From NCBI GenBank assembly GCA_031459855.1, contig JAVKHP010000001.1:1674429-1738428 (forward strand): 64,000 bases of DNA, read 5' to 3'. This document shows, piece after piece, positions 15,490 through 23,098 of this stretch (position 1 is its first letter; the number at the start of each line of letters is the position of its first letter). The notes beneath the pieces are model-generated. The model saw only the letters and a list, made by a program, of their open reading frames with translations. It made no database searches and was not told where the DNA came from. The translations under genes and the position numbers were made by a program. Source of the stretch: Armatimonadota bacterium (GTDB lineage Bacteria; Sysuimicrobiota; Sysuimicrobiia; Sysuimicrobiales; Humicultoraceae).

Positions 15490-16728
15490 GTGATCCGCCG
15501 CGGACGCCTGCGCGGCCGGGAGGGGCTGTGGGACCTCGCCGTGACCGGGGGCAGGATCGCGGCGGTGGCCCCGGCCATCCCGGAGCGCGGCCGCGAGGAG
15601 ATCGACGCCGCCGGCGGCCTCGTCACGCCGACGTTCGTGAACCCCCACGTACACCTCGACAAGACCATGCTGGGCGACGTGATGCGCCCCAACGTCTCCC
15701 AGACGCTGCAGGAAGCGATCGAGATCACCTGGGAGTTCAAGCGCGCGTACACCGACGACGACATCGTCGGCCGGGCCGGGCCGGTGGTGGAGGCTGCGGT
15801 CGCGTACGGGACCACCGTGCTGCGGGCCTTCGCCGACGTGGACAGCCACGCGGAACTCCGCGCCGTCCGCGGGCTGCTGGCCCTGCGCGAGCGCTACCGC
15901 GGCATCGCCGACATCCAGGTGGTAGCCTTCCCGCAGGAAGGCATCGTGCGCGATCCCGGCACCGACCGGTTGCTGCGCGAGGCGATGGCGCTGGGCGCCG
16001 ACGTGGTCGGCGGACTGCCCTGGTACGAGCGCACCGACGAGCACATGCGGCGCCACATCGACATCGTCTTCGAGATCGCGCAGGCCTGCGACGCCGACAT
16101 CCACATGCTGGTCGACGACACCGACGACCCCAACGCCCGCAGCCTGGAGTACCTGGCGGTGAAGACCCTGGAGACCGGGTACCGGGGACGGGTCGTCGCC
16201 AGCCACTGCGGGGCGCTAGCGGCCTACAACGACACCTACGCCGCCAAGGTCGTCGGCATGGTCGCCGAGGCCGGCATCACCATCTGCAGCAACCCCCACA
16301 TCAGCCTGGTGCTGGCCGGCCGGCGCGACCGCGAGCCGATCCGACGCGGCATCACCCGTGTCCGGGAGTTGCTCGCCGCCGGGGTGAACGTCGTCTCCGG
16401 CCAGGACGACGTCAACGACCCCTACTACCCGTTCGGCCGCAATAGCCAGGCGGAGGTCGCGCTGTTCATGGCCCACACCGCGCACCTGACCTCTCCGGAC
16501 GAGATCGAGCGCTGCTTCGACATGGTGACCGGGAACGCGGCCCGGGCGCTGCGGCGCGAGGGCTACGGGACCCAGCCGGGTGACCGCGCCGACCTGAACG
16601 TCTGGCGCGCCGCGAGCGCGAAGGAGATCCTGCGGTGGCAGCAGCCGCCGGCGTACGTGCTGAAGGACGGGCGGGTCCTGACCGCCTGGAGCTGGCAGGC
16701 GCACCACCGGTGGGCCGTCCCGGGGTAG
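15490..16728 (+). CDS. Amidohydrolase family protein (cytosine-deaminase-like)
   Basis: This 412-aa protein (415 aa if initiated at ATC 15481) is from the metal-dependent amidohydrolase superfamily. TFVNPHVHLDKTM holds the H-x-H metal pair, DIHMLVDDTDD the next His and acidic site, RVVASHCGAL another His, and NVVSGQDDVNDPYYPFG the final Asp. It resembles CodA-like deaminases and N-heterocycle hydrolases. GTG 15490 is the first conventional start, but the ribosome site is ideally spaced for ATC at 15481 and the resulting N terminus (IDLVIRRGRL) is typical of the family. It is likely to act with the M20 enzyme on a compound brought in by the downstream importer. Confidence 0.85.
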   Translation: MIRRGRLRGREGLWDLAVTGGRIAAVAPAIPERGREEIDAAGGLVTPTFVNPHVHLDKTMLGDVMRPNVSQTLQEAIEITWEFKRAYTDDDIVGRAGPVVEAAVAYGTTVLRAFADVDSHAELRAVRGLLALRERYRGIADIQVVAFPQEGIVRDPGTDRLLREAMALGADVVGGLPWYERTDEHMRRHIDIVFEIAQACDADIHMLVDDTDDPNARSLEYLAVKTLETGYRGRVVASHCGALAAYNDTYAAKVVGMVAEAGITICSNPHISLVLAGRRDREPIRRGITRVRELLAAGVNVVSGQDDVNDPYYPFGRNSQAEVALFMAHTAHLTSPDEIERCFDMVTGNAARALRREGYGTQPGDRADLNVWRAASAKEILRWQQPPAYVLKDGRVLTAWSWQAHHRWAVPG

Positions 16729-16841
16729 GCGCCGCCCGCCGCGGCAGCCTGGCATGCTGGCCGCCGGCACGGGCGGGGGGCGAGCGTGGCCCGGCGCAGG
16801 TGCAGCGCGTGCGGGAGTGCTGGATGGAGGAGGGGAGGGGC

Positions 16842-17819
16842 ATGCGGCGTGCAGGCATGGTGATCGCAGCAACGCTGCTGGTCGTGGTCACAGCGGGCGC
16901 AAGCGCGGCACCGGCGCCGGACTTGGTCCGGGTGCGGATGGCACGGCTCGCGTTCCCGTCACTGGTCACGGTCATGGTCGATGTCGTCAAGGGGGCCGGC
17001 CTGGACCGTACGCACGGCCTCGACCTGGAGCCGGTGTCGTACAGCGCGGTCTCGGCCTTCTACGCCGCCCAGGCTACGGGCGAAGTCGACGCAGGGGTCG
17101 GCGGTCCCCACGTCTACCAGCGCCTGCGCCTGGAGGGCGCGCCGATTCAGATCGTGGCGTCGTACGTGGGGCTGGCGGCCATGGTGGTGATCTCCCGCAA
17201 CCCGCAGGTGCGCACCGTCGCCGACCTGCGCGGCCGCACCCTGGCGGCCGACATGGGCTCCTCGGAGTTCCAGATCCTGGCCATCTACGCCAGGAGCAAG
17301 GGCCTGGACCTGCGCCGCGACGTCACGGTGGTGCAGGCCGGGCCGCCGCTGGCCCGTGCCCAGCTTGCCGCCGGCCGCGTGGACGCGGCCATGACGTGGG
17401 AGCCGACCGCGACGCTGACCCTGCGCGACAGCACCGAGTACCGGATCATCCTCAACGGGCGCGCAGCGTGGCGTGAGCTGACCGGCAAGGACGGGTGGGA
17501 GCTCGTGGTGCAGGTGCGGGAGGACGTCGCCCGACGCACCCCCGAGGCGGTGGCACGGCTGCTGGCCGCGCTGCAGGAGGGGCAGCGGTTCCTGCGCACC
17601 AACCTCGACGACGCCGACCGGATCGTCGCCCAGAGCGTCGGCCTGCCCGCGGGCGTGTTGAAGGAAGCCGTGCTCTTCCGTCGCATCGTCTACGACGTCC
17701 GGCCCGCCTGGACACCCGCGGTCCGGGCGTCGCTGCAGGAGATGTTCCAGGCCGGCGTCGACCAGGGCATCCTGCCGCGCCTGCCCGACGCGGGGATCAT
17801 CTACCAGCCGCCGCGGTGA
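16842..17819 (+). CDS. ABC transporter substrate-binding protein (NMT1/SsuA/TauA type), copy 1
   Basis: The 325-aa protein has a signal peptide (MRRAGMVIAATLLVVVTAGASA) and the ABC importer layout for taurine, sulfonate, thiamine-precursor or aromatic ligands. Typical blocks are FYAAQATGEVDAGVGG, VADLRGRTLAADMGS and AGRVDAAMTWEP. It starts at ATG 16842 after GGAGGAGGGGAGGGG. A close paralogue lies 1.7 kb downstream on the other side of the permease and ATPase, sharing for example GLDLRRDVTVVQA and LARAQLAAGRVD. The upstream amidohydrolase and M20 genes suggest an N-heterocyclic or amide ligand. Confidence 0.88.
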   Translation: MRRAGMVIAATLLVVVTAGASAAPAPDLVRVRMARLAFPSLVTVMVDVVKGAGLDRTHGLDLEPVSYSAVSAFYAAQATGEVDAGVGGPHVYQRLRLEGAPIQIVASYVGLAAMVVISRNPQVRTVADLRGRTLAADMGSSEFQILAIYARSKGLDLRRDVTVVQAGPPLARAQLAAGRVDAAMTWEPTATLTLRDSTEYRIILNGRAAWRELTGKDGWELVVQVREDVARRTPEAVARLLAALQEGQRFLRTNLDDADRIVAQSVGLPAGVLKEAVLFRRIVYDVRPAWTPAVRASLQEMFQAGVDQGILPRLPDAGIIYQPPR

Positions 17820-17864
17820 GCCCGTGGGGCGACCGACGGCGTCCGGCCGGTAGGGACGACGGCG

Positions 17865-18656
17865 ATGCAGCGACCCGGGATCGTGGCCCAGACCGAAGCG
17901 GTGGAAGCCCTGGAGGCCCGGGTGTCCCGGGCCGGCCGCATCCCCCGCGAGACGCTGATCGCCCTCCTGCTGTTCGCCGTCGCCTGGCAGGTCGCCTCGC
18001 TCTTCCTGCCCCCCTACGCCGTGCCGTCGTGGCCGCGCATCTGGCGGGCGCTGCTGGGCCTGCGCCTGGAGTTCGTCACGATCACCGTGGCGCGCGTGAC
18101 CGTGGCGCTGGTCCTCTCGTTTGGCCTGGGCATCCTGGCCGCGGTCCTCATGTACCAGTGGCAGGCCATCGAGCGCTACGTCCTGCCGCTGGTCCGCCTG
18201 GTGATGGCGGTGCCGGTCGTCTGCTGGATCCTGTTCGCCGTCCTGTGGTTTCGCGGCGTGGAGCTGCGCATCGCGTTCGTTCTGGTCGTGGTGTGCGCGC
18301 CCATTTTCCTCATCGACGTGCTGGACGCCATGCGCGGGGTGAGCAAGGACCTGCGGGAGATGCTGCGGGCGTTCCGGCCCACGCGCACGCAGTTCTTCGC
18401 CAAGCTCATCCTGCCGGCGGTGGTGCCCGCGATCCTGACCTCCTGGAAGATCAACCTCAGCCTGGCCATCCGCGTGGTGACCATGGCCGAGCTGGTGGGC
18501 GCCACCACGGGGATCGGGTACGGGCTCGTCATCGCCCAGGAGCTGTTCTCGGTGGCCGACGTCTTCGCCTGGACGGTGGTGCTGGTGCTGATCCTCCTGG
18601 CGACCCAGATGGTCGTCGGGCAGATCGAGCGGCGGGTGCTGCTGTGGCGGGAGTGA
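17865..18656 (+). CDS. ABC transporter permease (SsuC/TauC type)
   Basis: The 263-aa permease has about six transmembrane segments and the family loop (LREMLRAFRPTRTQFFAKLILP around residue 165) that contacts the ATPase. The C-terminal GATTGIGYGLVIAQELF is a hallmark of this subfamily. It sits between the first binding protein and the ATPase, and its TGA overlaps the ATPase GTG. Confidence 0.92.
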   Translation: MQRPGIVAQTEAVEALEARVSRAGRIPRETLIALLLFAVAWQVASLFLPPYAVPSWPRIWRALLGLRLEFVTITVARVTVALVLSFGLGILAAVLMYQWQAIERYVLPLVRLVMAVPVVCWILFAVLWFRGVELRIAFVLVVVCAPIFLIDVLDAMRGVSKDLREMLRAFRPTRTQFFAKLILPAVVPAILTSWKINLSLAIRVVTMAELVGATTGIGYGLVIAQELFSVADVFAWTVVLVLILLATQMVVGQIERRVLLWRE

Positions 18657-19489
18657 CGCCGGCCCGCGTCGACGGCGGCGCGCACGCCCCGGGGGGCCGG
18701 GGCGGGGCCGGGACGATCTCCGTGCGCGCCCTGCGCAAGGTCTACCGGCAGAAGGGCACCGGGGTCCAGGTCGTGGCGATCGACCGGCTGGACTTCACCG
18801 TGCAGCGCGGCGAGATCGTGGCGATCGTCGGGCGGACCGGGTGCGGCAAGTCGACGTTCCTGCACATCCTCATCGGGCTGGAGTGGCCGTCGGCGGGCGC
18901 GATCGAGATCGACGGGCTGACGCCCTACGGCGACTTCGCCGCGTTCCGCGGGCGCATCGCCGCCGTCTTCCAGCAGGATCGGCTGCTCCCCTGGCGCACG
19001 GTGCTGCACAACGTCGAGCTGGGGCTGGAGATCCTGGGCGTCGAGCCCCGTCGGCGGCGCGAGGTGGCGGAGGCATGGCTGGCCCGGCTGGGCCTGGACC
19101 AGTTCCTGGGGGCGTTTCCCGGTGAGCTCTCCGGCGGCATGCGCCAGCGCGTCGCCCTCGCGCGGGCCTTCGCCGTGAACCCCGAGATCCTGGTCGCCGA
19201 CGAGGCGTTCGGCCACCTCGACGAGGTGACGGCGAGCCAGATCCGACAGGACTTCTTGAACCTGGCCCGCGCCGAGGGCAAGACGGTCTTCATGGTCACC
19301 CACCAGATCGAGGAGGCGCTGGCCGTCGGGCAGCGCGTGCTGGTCTTCGGCCGTCCTGCCACGGTGCTGGCCGACGTGCGGCCCGACGCCCTGGCAGGAG
19401 GCGACCGGGCGGCTGCCCGGGAGATGATCCAGGCGATGCTCAACAAGGGACGGGGCGTGGGGGTGGAGGAAGGAGGCCGGCTGGGGTGA
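18653..19489 (+). CDS. ABC transporter ATP-binding protein (SsuB/TauB type)
   Basis: This 278-aa protein starts at a GTG that overlaps the permease stop (GTGA); the longer upstream frame is a shadow. It has Walker A GRTGCGKST, a Q-loop VFQQDRLLPWRT, signature LSGGMRQR, Walker B ILVADEAF and the H-loop MVTHQIEEAL. LLPWRT after the Q-loop is typical of nitrate/taurine/sulfonate-type ATPases. The first 25 residues are Gly/Ala rich and not conserved. It energises the permease and probably serves both flanking binding proteins. Confidence 0.93.
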   Translation: MTPARVDGGAHAPGGRGGAGTISVRALRKVYRQKGTGVQVVAIDRLDFTVQRGEIVAIVGRTGCGKSTFLHILIGLEWPSAGAIEIDGLTPYGDFAAFRGRIAAVFQQDRLLPWRTVLHNVELGLEILGVEPRRRREVAEAWLARLGLDQFLGAFPGELSGGMRQRVALARAFAVNPEILVADEAFGHLDEVTASQIRQDFLNLARAEGKTVFMVTHQIEEALAVGQRVLVFGRPATVLADVRPDALAGGDRAAAREMIQAMLNKGRGVGVEEGGRLG

Positions 19490-19512
19490 CCTGCGGCGGG
19501 GAGGAGGACGAG

Positions 19513-20514
19513 ATGCGCGGGGGCGGACGTGCGCGCGGGTCGTGCGGGGCGTGGTGGCGTGCGCTCGTGGTCGGGCTCGTCACGCTGGTGGCGGTGCTGC
19601 TGGCGTACCCGCCGGCGGCGGCCCAGCGGCCACGCCTGCGCATGGCGGTGCTGTCGTTCCCGGCCATCAGCACCTTTGTGGGCGCGGTCATCCGCGAGGC
19701 CGGACTCGACCGAGCCCACGGCCTCGACGTGGAGACCGTGCCGTTCGCCACCATCTCGGCCTACTACGCGGCCATCGCCACGGGCGAGGTCGACATGCTC
19801 GGTGGTGGTCCGAACGTGTTGCAACGGATGCGCCTGGAAGGCGTGCCGGTGCGGGCCGTGGCGACGCTCGTGCGCCCGAGCGACCTGGTGCTGATCGCGC
19901 GGCATCCGGAGGTGCGCAGCGTCACCGACCTGAAGGGAAAGACCCTGGCGGCGGACATGGGGTCCCAGCAGTTCCTGCTGCTCTCGATCTACGCCCGCTG
20001 GAGGGGCCTGGACCTGCGCCGCGACGTGACCGTCGTGCAGGCCCCGTTCCCGCTGGCCCGGGCCCAGCTGGCGGCGGGCCGGGTCGATGTCGCCATGCTC
20101 ATCGAGCCCGTCGCCACCCTGGCCATGCGGGACAGCACCGCCTACCGCATCATCTTCAACGGCCGGCGCGCCTGGCGCGAGATGACCGGCAACGACGGGT
20201 GGGAGCTCATCGTCTGGATGCGGGACGACGTGGTGCGCCGCGCCCCGGGGCAGGTGGACGCGGTGGTGAAGATGCTGGCCGGGTTCCAGGAGTTCGTGCG
20301 CACGAACCTCGACGAGGCCGACCGGATCGTGGCCCGCACCACGGGCCTGCCGGCCGGTGCTTTCAAGGAGGCCGTGCTCTACCGGCGGCTGCAGTTCGAG
20401 GTCTACCCGGCCTGGGGCCGCGAGCGGAGCGCGATCGAGCAGATGTTTCGGCTCGCGGTGGACGCGGGCGTGGTCGAGCGTCTGCCGGACGCCGGGGTGA
20501 TCCACCGGCCGTGA
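19513..20514 (+). CDS. ABC transporter substrate-binding protein (NMT1/SsuA/TauA type), copy 2
   Basis: This 333-aa paralogue of the 16842 protein has a signal peptide ending near AYPPAAAQ and the same blocks (YYAAIATGEVDMLGGG, DLKGKTLAADMGS, LARAQLAAGRVDVAMLIEP). The ATG at 19513 follows GGGGAGGAGG. The ligand-site segments differ from copy 1 (TWEP becomes LIEP, and VGGPHVYQ becomes LGGGPNVLQ), suggesting altered specificity. Two binding proteins for one permease/ATPase pair implies a duplicated receptor that widens substrate range. Confidence 0.88.
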   Translation: MRGGGRARGSCGAWWRALVVGLVTLVAVLLAYPPAAAQRPRLRMAVLSFPAISTFVGAVIREAGLDRAHGLDVETVPFATISAYYAAIATGEVDMLGGGPNVLQRMRLEGVPVRAVATLVRPSDLVLIARHPEVRSVTDLKGKTLAADMGSQQFLLLSIYARWRGLDLRRDVTVVQAPFPLARAQLAAGRVDVAMLIEPVATLAMRDSTAYRIIFNGRRAWREMTGNDGWELIVWMRDDVVRRAPGQVDAVVKMLAGFQEFVRTNLDEADRIVARTTGLPAGAFKEAVLYRRLQFEVYPAWGRERSAIEQMFRLAVDAGVVERLPDAGVIHRP

Positions 20515-20832
20515 TGGTGTGCCGGGCGGGTAGGCGTCGCAGGGCGCGCCCGCACCCGTCGCAGGGCTTTCCGAGGGCCGCCAGCGGGGCCATGGCGATG
20601 CGGCCCCTGGCCGTGTGGTCGAACGACGCTGTCGGCACAGTACGAGTCGCAGGGCGCGAGGCGCCCGGGGCTAGCGCCGCTCTCGCTGAACAAGTGTACT
20701 ATGACATTAGGCGGGGCAAGCGCAGACCGCACGGCGCACACGCACTGTGGTCGGTTGCGACGCCGCACGGGCGTCGCTGTGAGGCGCGCGGGATAGGCCA
20801 TTTGACTACACGGGCCGTGAGGGGAGGAGACC
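20515..20832. other. Gene-free region with possible promoter
   Basis: GTCGCAGGGC is repeated at 20536, 20558 and 20646. A relatively AT-rich patch near 20690-20712 (GAACAAGTGTACTATGACATT) may carry a promoter for the small gene at 20833. No coding sequence is supported. Confidence 0.35.
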
Positions 20833-21018
20833 GTGCGCGAGCGTGACCGGGAGTTGCGGCGCCGGCGTCACCGGCGCAGGAAGATCAGGAAGCTGCTGGC
20901 GCGCCTGCAGGCGGCGCGGACCGAGGACGAGCGGCAGAAGCTGCTGGAGAAACTCGCCCGGCAGTCGCCGGCGCGGGCGGCCGAGGTACGGCGGACCCTC
21001 CAGGCAGGGCGGAAGTAG
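20833..21018 (+). CDS. Small highly basic protein of unknown function
   Basis: A 61-aa protein starts at a GTG preceded by GGGGAGGAGA. It is almost entirely charged: VRERDRELRRRRHRRRKIRK at the start, then an alpha-helical LLARLQAARTEDERQKLLEKL segment. It resembles small coiled, Arg-rich hypothetical proteins found next to RNA genes in some bacteria, but I do not recognise it with certainty. It could bind nucleic acid. It ends 62 bp before the tRNA-Ala. Confidence 0.6.
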   Translation: MRERDRELRRRRHRRRKIRKLLARLQAARTEDERQKLLEKLARQSPARAAEVRRTLQAGRK

Positions 21019-21079
21019 CGGCGCCGGCAGCGCTGGCCTGCTGGAGGCGACGAGATCTGCCTGGACGGCGGGCGCTACG

Positions 21080-21154
21080 TGGTGGAGACGAGGGGATTCG
21101 AACCCCCGACCCCCTGGTTGCAAACCAGGTGCTCTCCCGCTGAGCTACGTCCCC
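21080..21154 (-). tRNA. tRNA-Ala (anticodon TGC)
   Basis: This is a complete cloverleaf on the minus strand, 75 nt including an encoded CCA. The acceptor stem GGGGACG pairs with CGTCTCC with one G-T pair. The D arm is GCTC...GAGC, the anticodon stem CCTGG/CCAGG with loop TTTGCAA, and the T arm GGGGG TTCGAAT CCCCT. The anticodon TGC specifies alanine. The 3' half is duplicated 30 kb away at 51254-51305. Confidence 0.95.
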
Positions 21155-21200
21155 CGTCGTGCCGTCACTCATCTTACGGGACGCCGGCGGTTCGAGCAAC

Positions 21201-21340
21201 GGCTCCGAATGTCAGGCGCCTGGAGAACCACCCCTCTGCAAGCCAGGGGGCCAGGACCGGAATGGGTCCTGGCCCCCATTGCGAGACCAGACCGCGACGC
21301 TGCTGCCTATGGAGCCGTGAGGTTCACACCGAAGTAGGCC
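21201..21340. repeat. Left copy of 140-bp direct repeat (island border)
   Basis: The block GGCTCCGAATGTCAGGCGCC to GAAGTAGGCC is found again at 52441-52579 in the same orientation with only a few differences. Together with the duplicated tRNA-Ala sequence it brackets the catabolic island. Inside it lies a perfect 13-bp hairpin (21246-21258 with 21265-21277, loop GGAATG). Its high conservation suggests a mobile-element end or recombination site. Confidence 0.8.
21246..21277. terminator. 13-bp perfect hairpin without T-run
   Basis: GGGGGCCAGGACC pairs perfectly with GGTCCTGGCCCCC around the loop GGAATG. No run of T follows on either side, so a simple intrinsic terminator is unlikely; the second copy has one wobble or mismatch. 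It may be structural DNA of the repeated element. Confidence 0.5.
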
Positions 21341-21550
21341 AGGGCCTCGCTGTGGGAACGTAGTGGGGTTGAACTGCGAGTCGGTGAACAGCAGGATCGT
21401 CTCCCCTGGCGCACCGCACACAGCCCCAGCTTCTTCCGGAACAGGGGGACCAGGTCGGTCGCCCCCGACGAGGTCAGCGGGAACTTCTTCACTACCGGTG
21501 GAAAGCCGCGCGTCGCCACCTCAGTCACCTCCGCTTTGCGGGGCAGGCCG
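21307..21550 (-). pseudogene. Probable decayed coding fragment (possible transposase C terminus)
   Basis: On the minus strand, short reading-frame pieces follow one another across frameshifts: KKFPLTSSGATDLVPLFRKK, then GETILLFTDSQFNPTTF, then SEALAYFGVNLTAP and a stop at 21307. The pattern of an LLFTD segment followed about 15 residues later by an A-L-x-x-(F/L)-G-V end resembles the tail of some IS4-type transposases. No family can be assigned with confidence. The terminal codons lie in the border direct repeat. Confidence 0.3.
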
Positions 21551-21590
21551 CCCCGGATTCTTTGATCCGGCCCAGGCAGGAATCTCGCTT

Positions 21591-21621
21591 TTGACGGCGA
21601 ATATGTTGCAAACCATATAAT
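21591..21621 (+). promoter_or_regulatory. Sigma70-type promoter for the island operon
   Basis: TTGACG (21591-21596) and a perfect TATAAT (21616-21621) are separated by 19 bp, 66 bp upstream of the M20 start. Between them ATATG...CATAT forms a small inverted repeat (21601-21605 and 21614-21618) around TTGCAAAC, a possible operator. It is strikingly AT-rich compared with the rest of the window. Confidence 0.6.
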
Positions 21622-21687
21622 TGACGGAATTCCTGCGTCCTCCTTGACTGGCGGGGTCGGCCGGGCGGCCGGATGACCAAGGGGTAG

Positions 21688-23040
21688 ATGGACGGGTTCG
21701 ACGCGTACGTGGCCGACAACCAGGCGCGCTTCGTCGCCGAGCTGCAGGCGTTCTGCCGGCTCCCCAGCGTCGCCGCCGAGGGCCGGGCCGTCGCTGAGAC
21801 TGCCGACGCGGTCGCCGCACGCCTGGCGCAGGCCGGCGCGGCGGCGCGTGTGGTGCCCGTCCCGGGCGGCTCGCCCGTGGTACTGGGCGAGGTCGGCCGC
21901 GGCCCGCGCACCCTGCTGATCTATGGGCACTACGACGTGCAGCCGGCCGACCCGCTGGCCGAGTGGCACTCCGACCCGTTTGGGGCCGAGGCGCGTGACG
22001 GCCGCGTCTACGCCCGCGGTGTCTCGGACAACAAGGGTCCGGTCATGGCGCGCATCCAGGCGGTGGAGGCCTACCGGCACGCGGCCGGCGACCTGCCGGT
22101 CCGGGTGCGGTTCCTGATCGAGGGCGAAGAGGAGATCGGCAGCCCTCACCTGGCGGCCTTCGTGGAGGCCCACCTCGCAGACCTGCGCGCCGACCTAGCG
22201 CTGTGGGAAGGCAACGGCCGCGATGCCACCGGCCGTCCGATGGGCAGCCTGGGCCAGAAGGGCCTAGCGTCGTTCAACGTCCGCCTGCGCACCGCCCGGC
22301 AGGACCAGCACTCGATGTGGGGCACGCTCGTGCCCAACGCCCTCTGGCGCATGGTCTGGGCGCTGGGCACGCTCAAGGATCCGGAGGACCGCATCACCAT
22401 CGAGGGGCTATCGGACCAGGTGCGGTCGCCGGGCGCCGCCGAGCTGGCGTTGCTGGACCGGATCCCCTTCGATGACGACCGGATCCACCAGCAGTTCGGC
22501 ATCCGCGGGTTCGTGCGCGGCCTGCGGGGCCGCGACGCCCTGCGGCGTCACCTGTTCGAGCCCGCGTGCACGATCAACGGCCTGTGGGGCGGCTACACGG
22601 GCCCCGGCGGGAAGACGGTCCTCCCGGCCGAGGCGCAGGCCAAGATCGAGATCCGCCTAGTCCCCGACCTGACGCCCGACCTGGTGGCCCGGCTGCTGCG
22701 GGTGCACCTGGACCGCGCTGGCTTCGCCGACGTGGAGCTCGAGCCCGTCGACCGGCTGACACCCTTCCGTTGCCGTCCGGATCACCCGCTGGTCGCAGAG
22801 GCGCTCGCGGCGGCGGAGGAGACGTACGGCGAGCCGGTGGCGCTCTACCCCACGTCGCCCGGCTCCGGCCCGATGTTCCAGGTCTGCGGCCCGCTGCAGA
22901 TCCCCGGCATCTCCATCGGCGGGATGAACCACGCTGGGGCGAACATCCACGGGCCCAACGAGAACATCTTTATCAGCGACTACCTGCTCGGCATCCGCTT
23001 TGCGGGCCGCCTGTTCGCCCGGCTGGGCGGCACGCGGTGA
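21688..23040 (+). CDS. M20 family dipeptidase
   Basis: The 450-aa protein resembles carnosinase/PepV-like dipeptidases. Metal and catalytic elements are IYGHYDVQPADP (His, Asp), GRVYARGVSDNKGPVMA (bridging Asp), LIEGEEEIGSPHL (catalytic Glu pair) and a C-terminal GGMNHAGANIHGPNENI with the last His. The lid domain contains RTARQDQHSMWG. The length is normal. It should cleave dipeptides or N-acyl amino acids and is the first gene of the island operon, consistent with a peptide importer further downstream. Confidence 0.9.
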   Translation: MDGFDAYVADNQARFVAELQAFCRLPSVAAEGRAVAETADAVAARLAQAGAAARVVPVPGGSPVVLGEVGRGPRTLLIYGHYDVQPADPLAEWHSDPFGAEARDGRVYARGVSDNKGPVMARIQAVEAYRHAAGDLPVRVRFLIEGEEEIGSPHLAAFVEAHLADLRADLALWEGNGRDATGRPMGSLGQKGLASFNVRLRTARQDQHSMWGTLVPNALWRMVWALGTLKDPEDRITIEGLSDQVRSPGAAELALLDRIPFDDDRIHQQFGIRGFVRGLRGRDALRRHLFEPACTINGLWGGYTGPGGKTVLPAEAQAKIEIRLVPDLTPDLVARLLRVHLDRAGFADVELEPVDRLTPFRCRPDHPLVAEALAAAEETYGEPVALYPTSPGSGPMFQVCGPLQIPGISIGGMNHAGANIHGPNENIFISDYLLGIRFAGRLFARLGGTR

Positions 23041-23098
23041 GGGGCCCATGGTGAGGGGCTCACGATAAGGAGCGCACACTGACGGTCGAGGAGGCACG

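Noticed and set aside
21246-21277. Intrinsic terminator of tRNA-Ala or a neighbouring gene
   Set aside because: The perfect hairpin lacks a T-run and lies upstream, not downstream, of the minus-strand tRNA; kept only as a structural hairpin.
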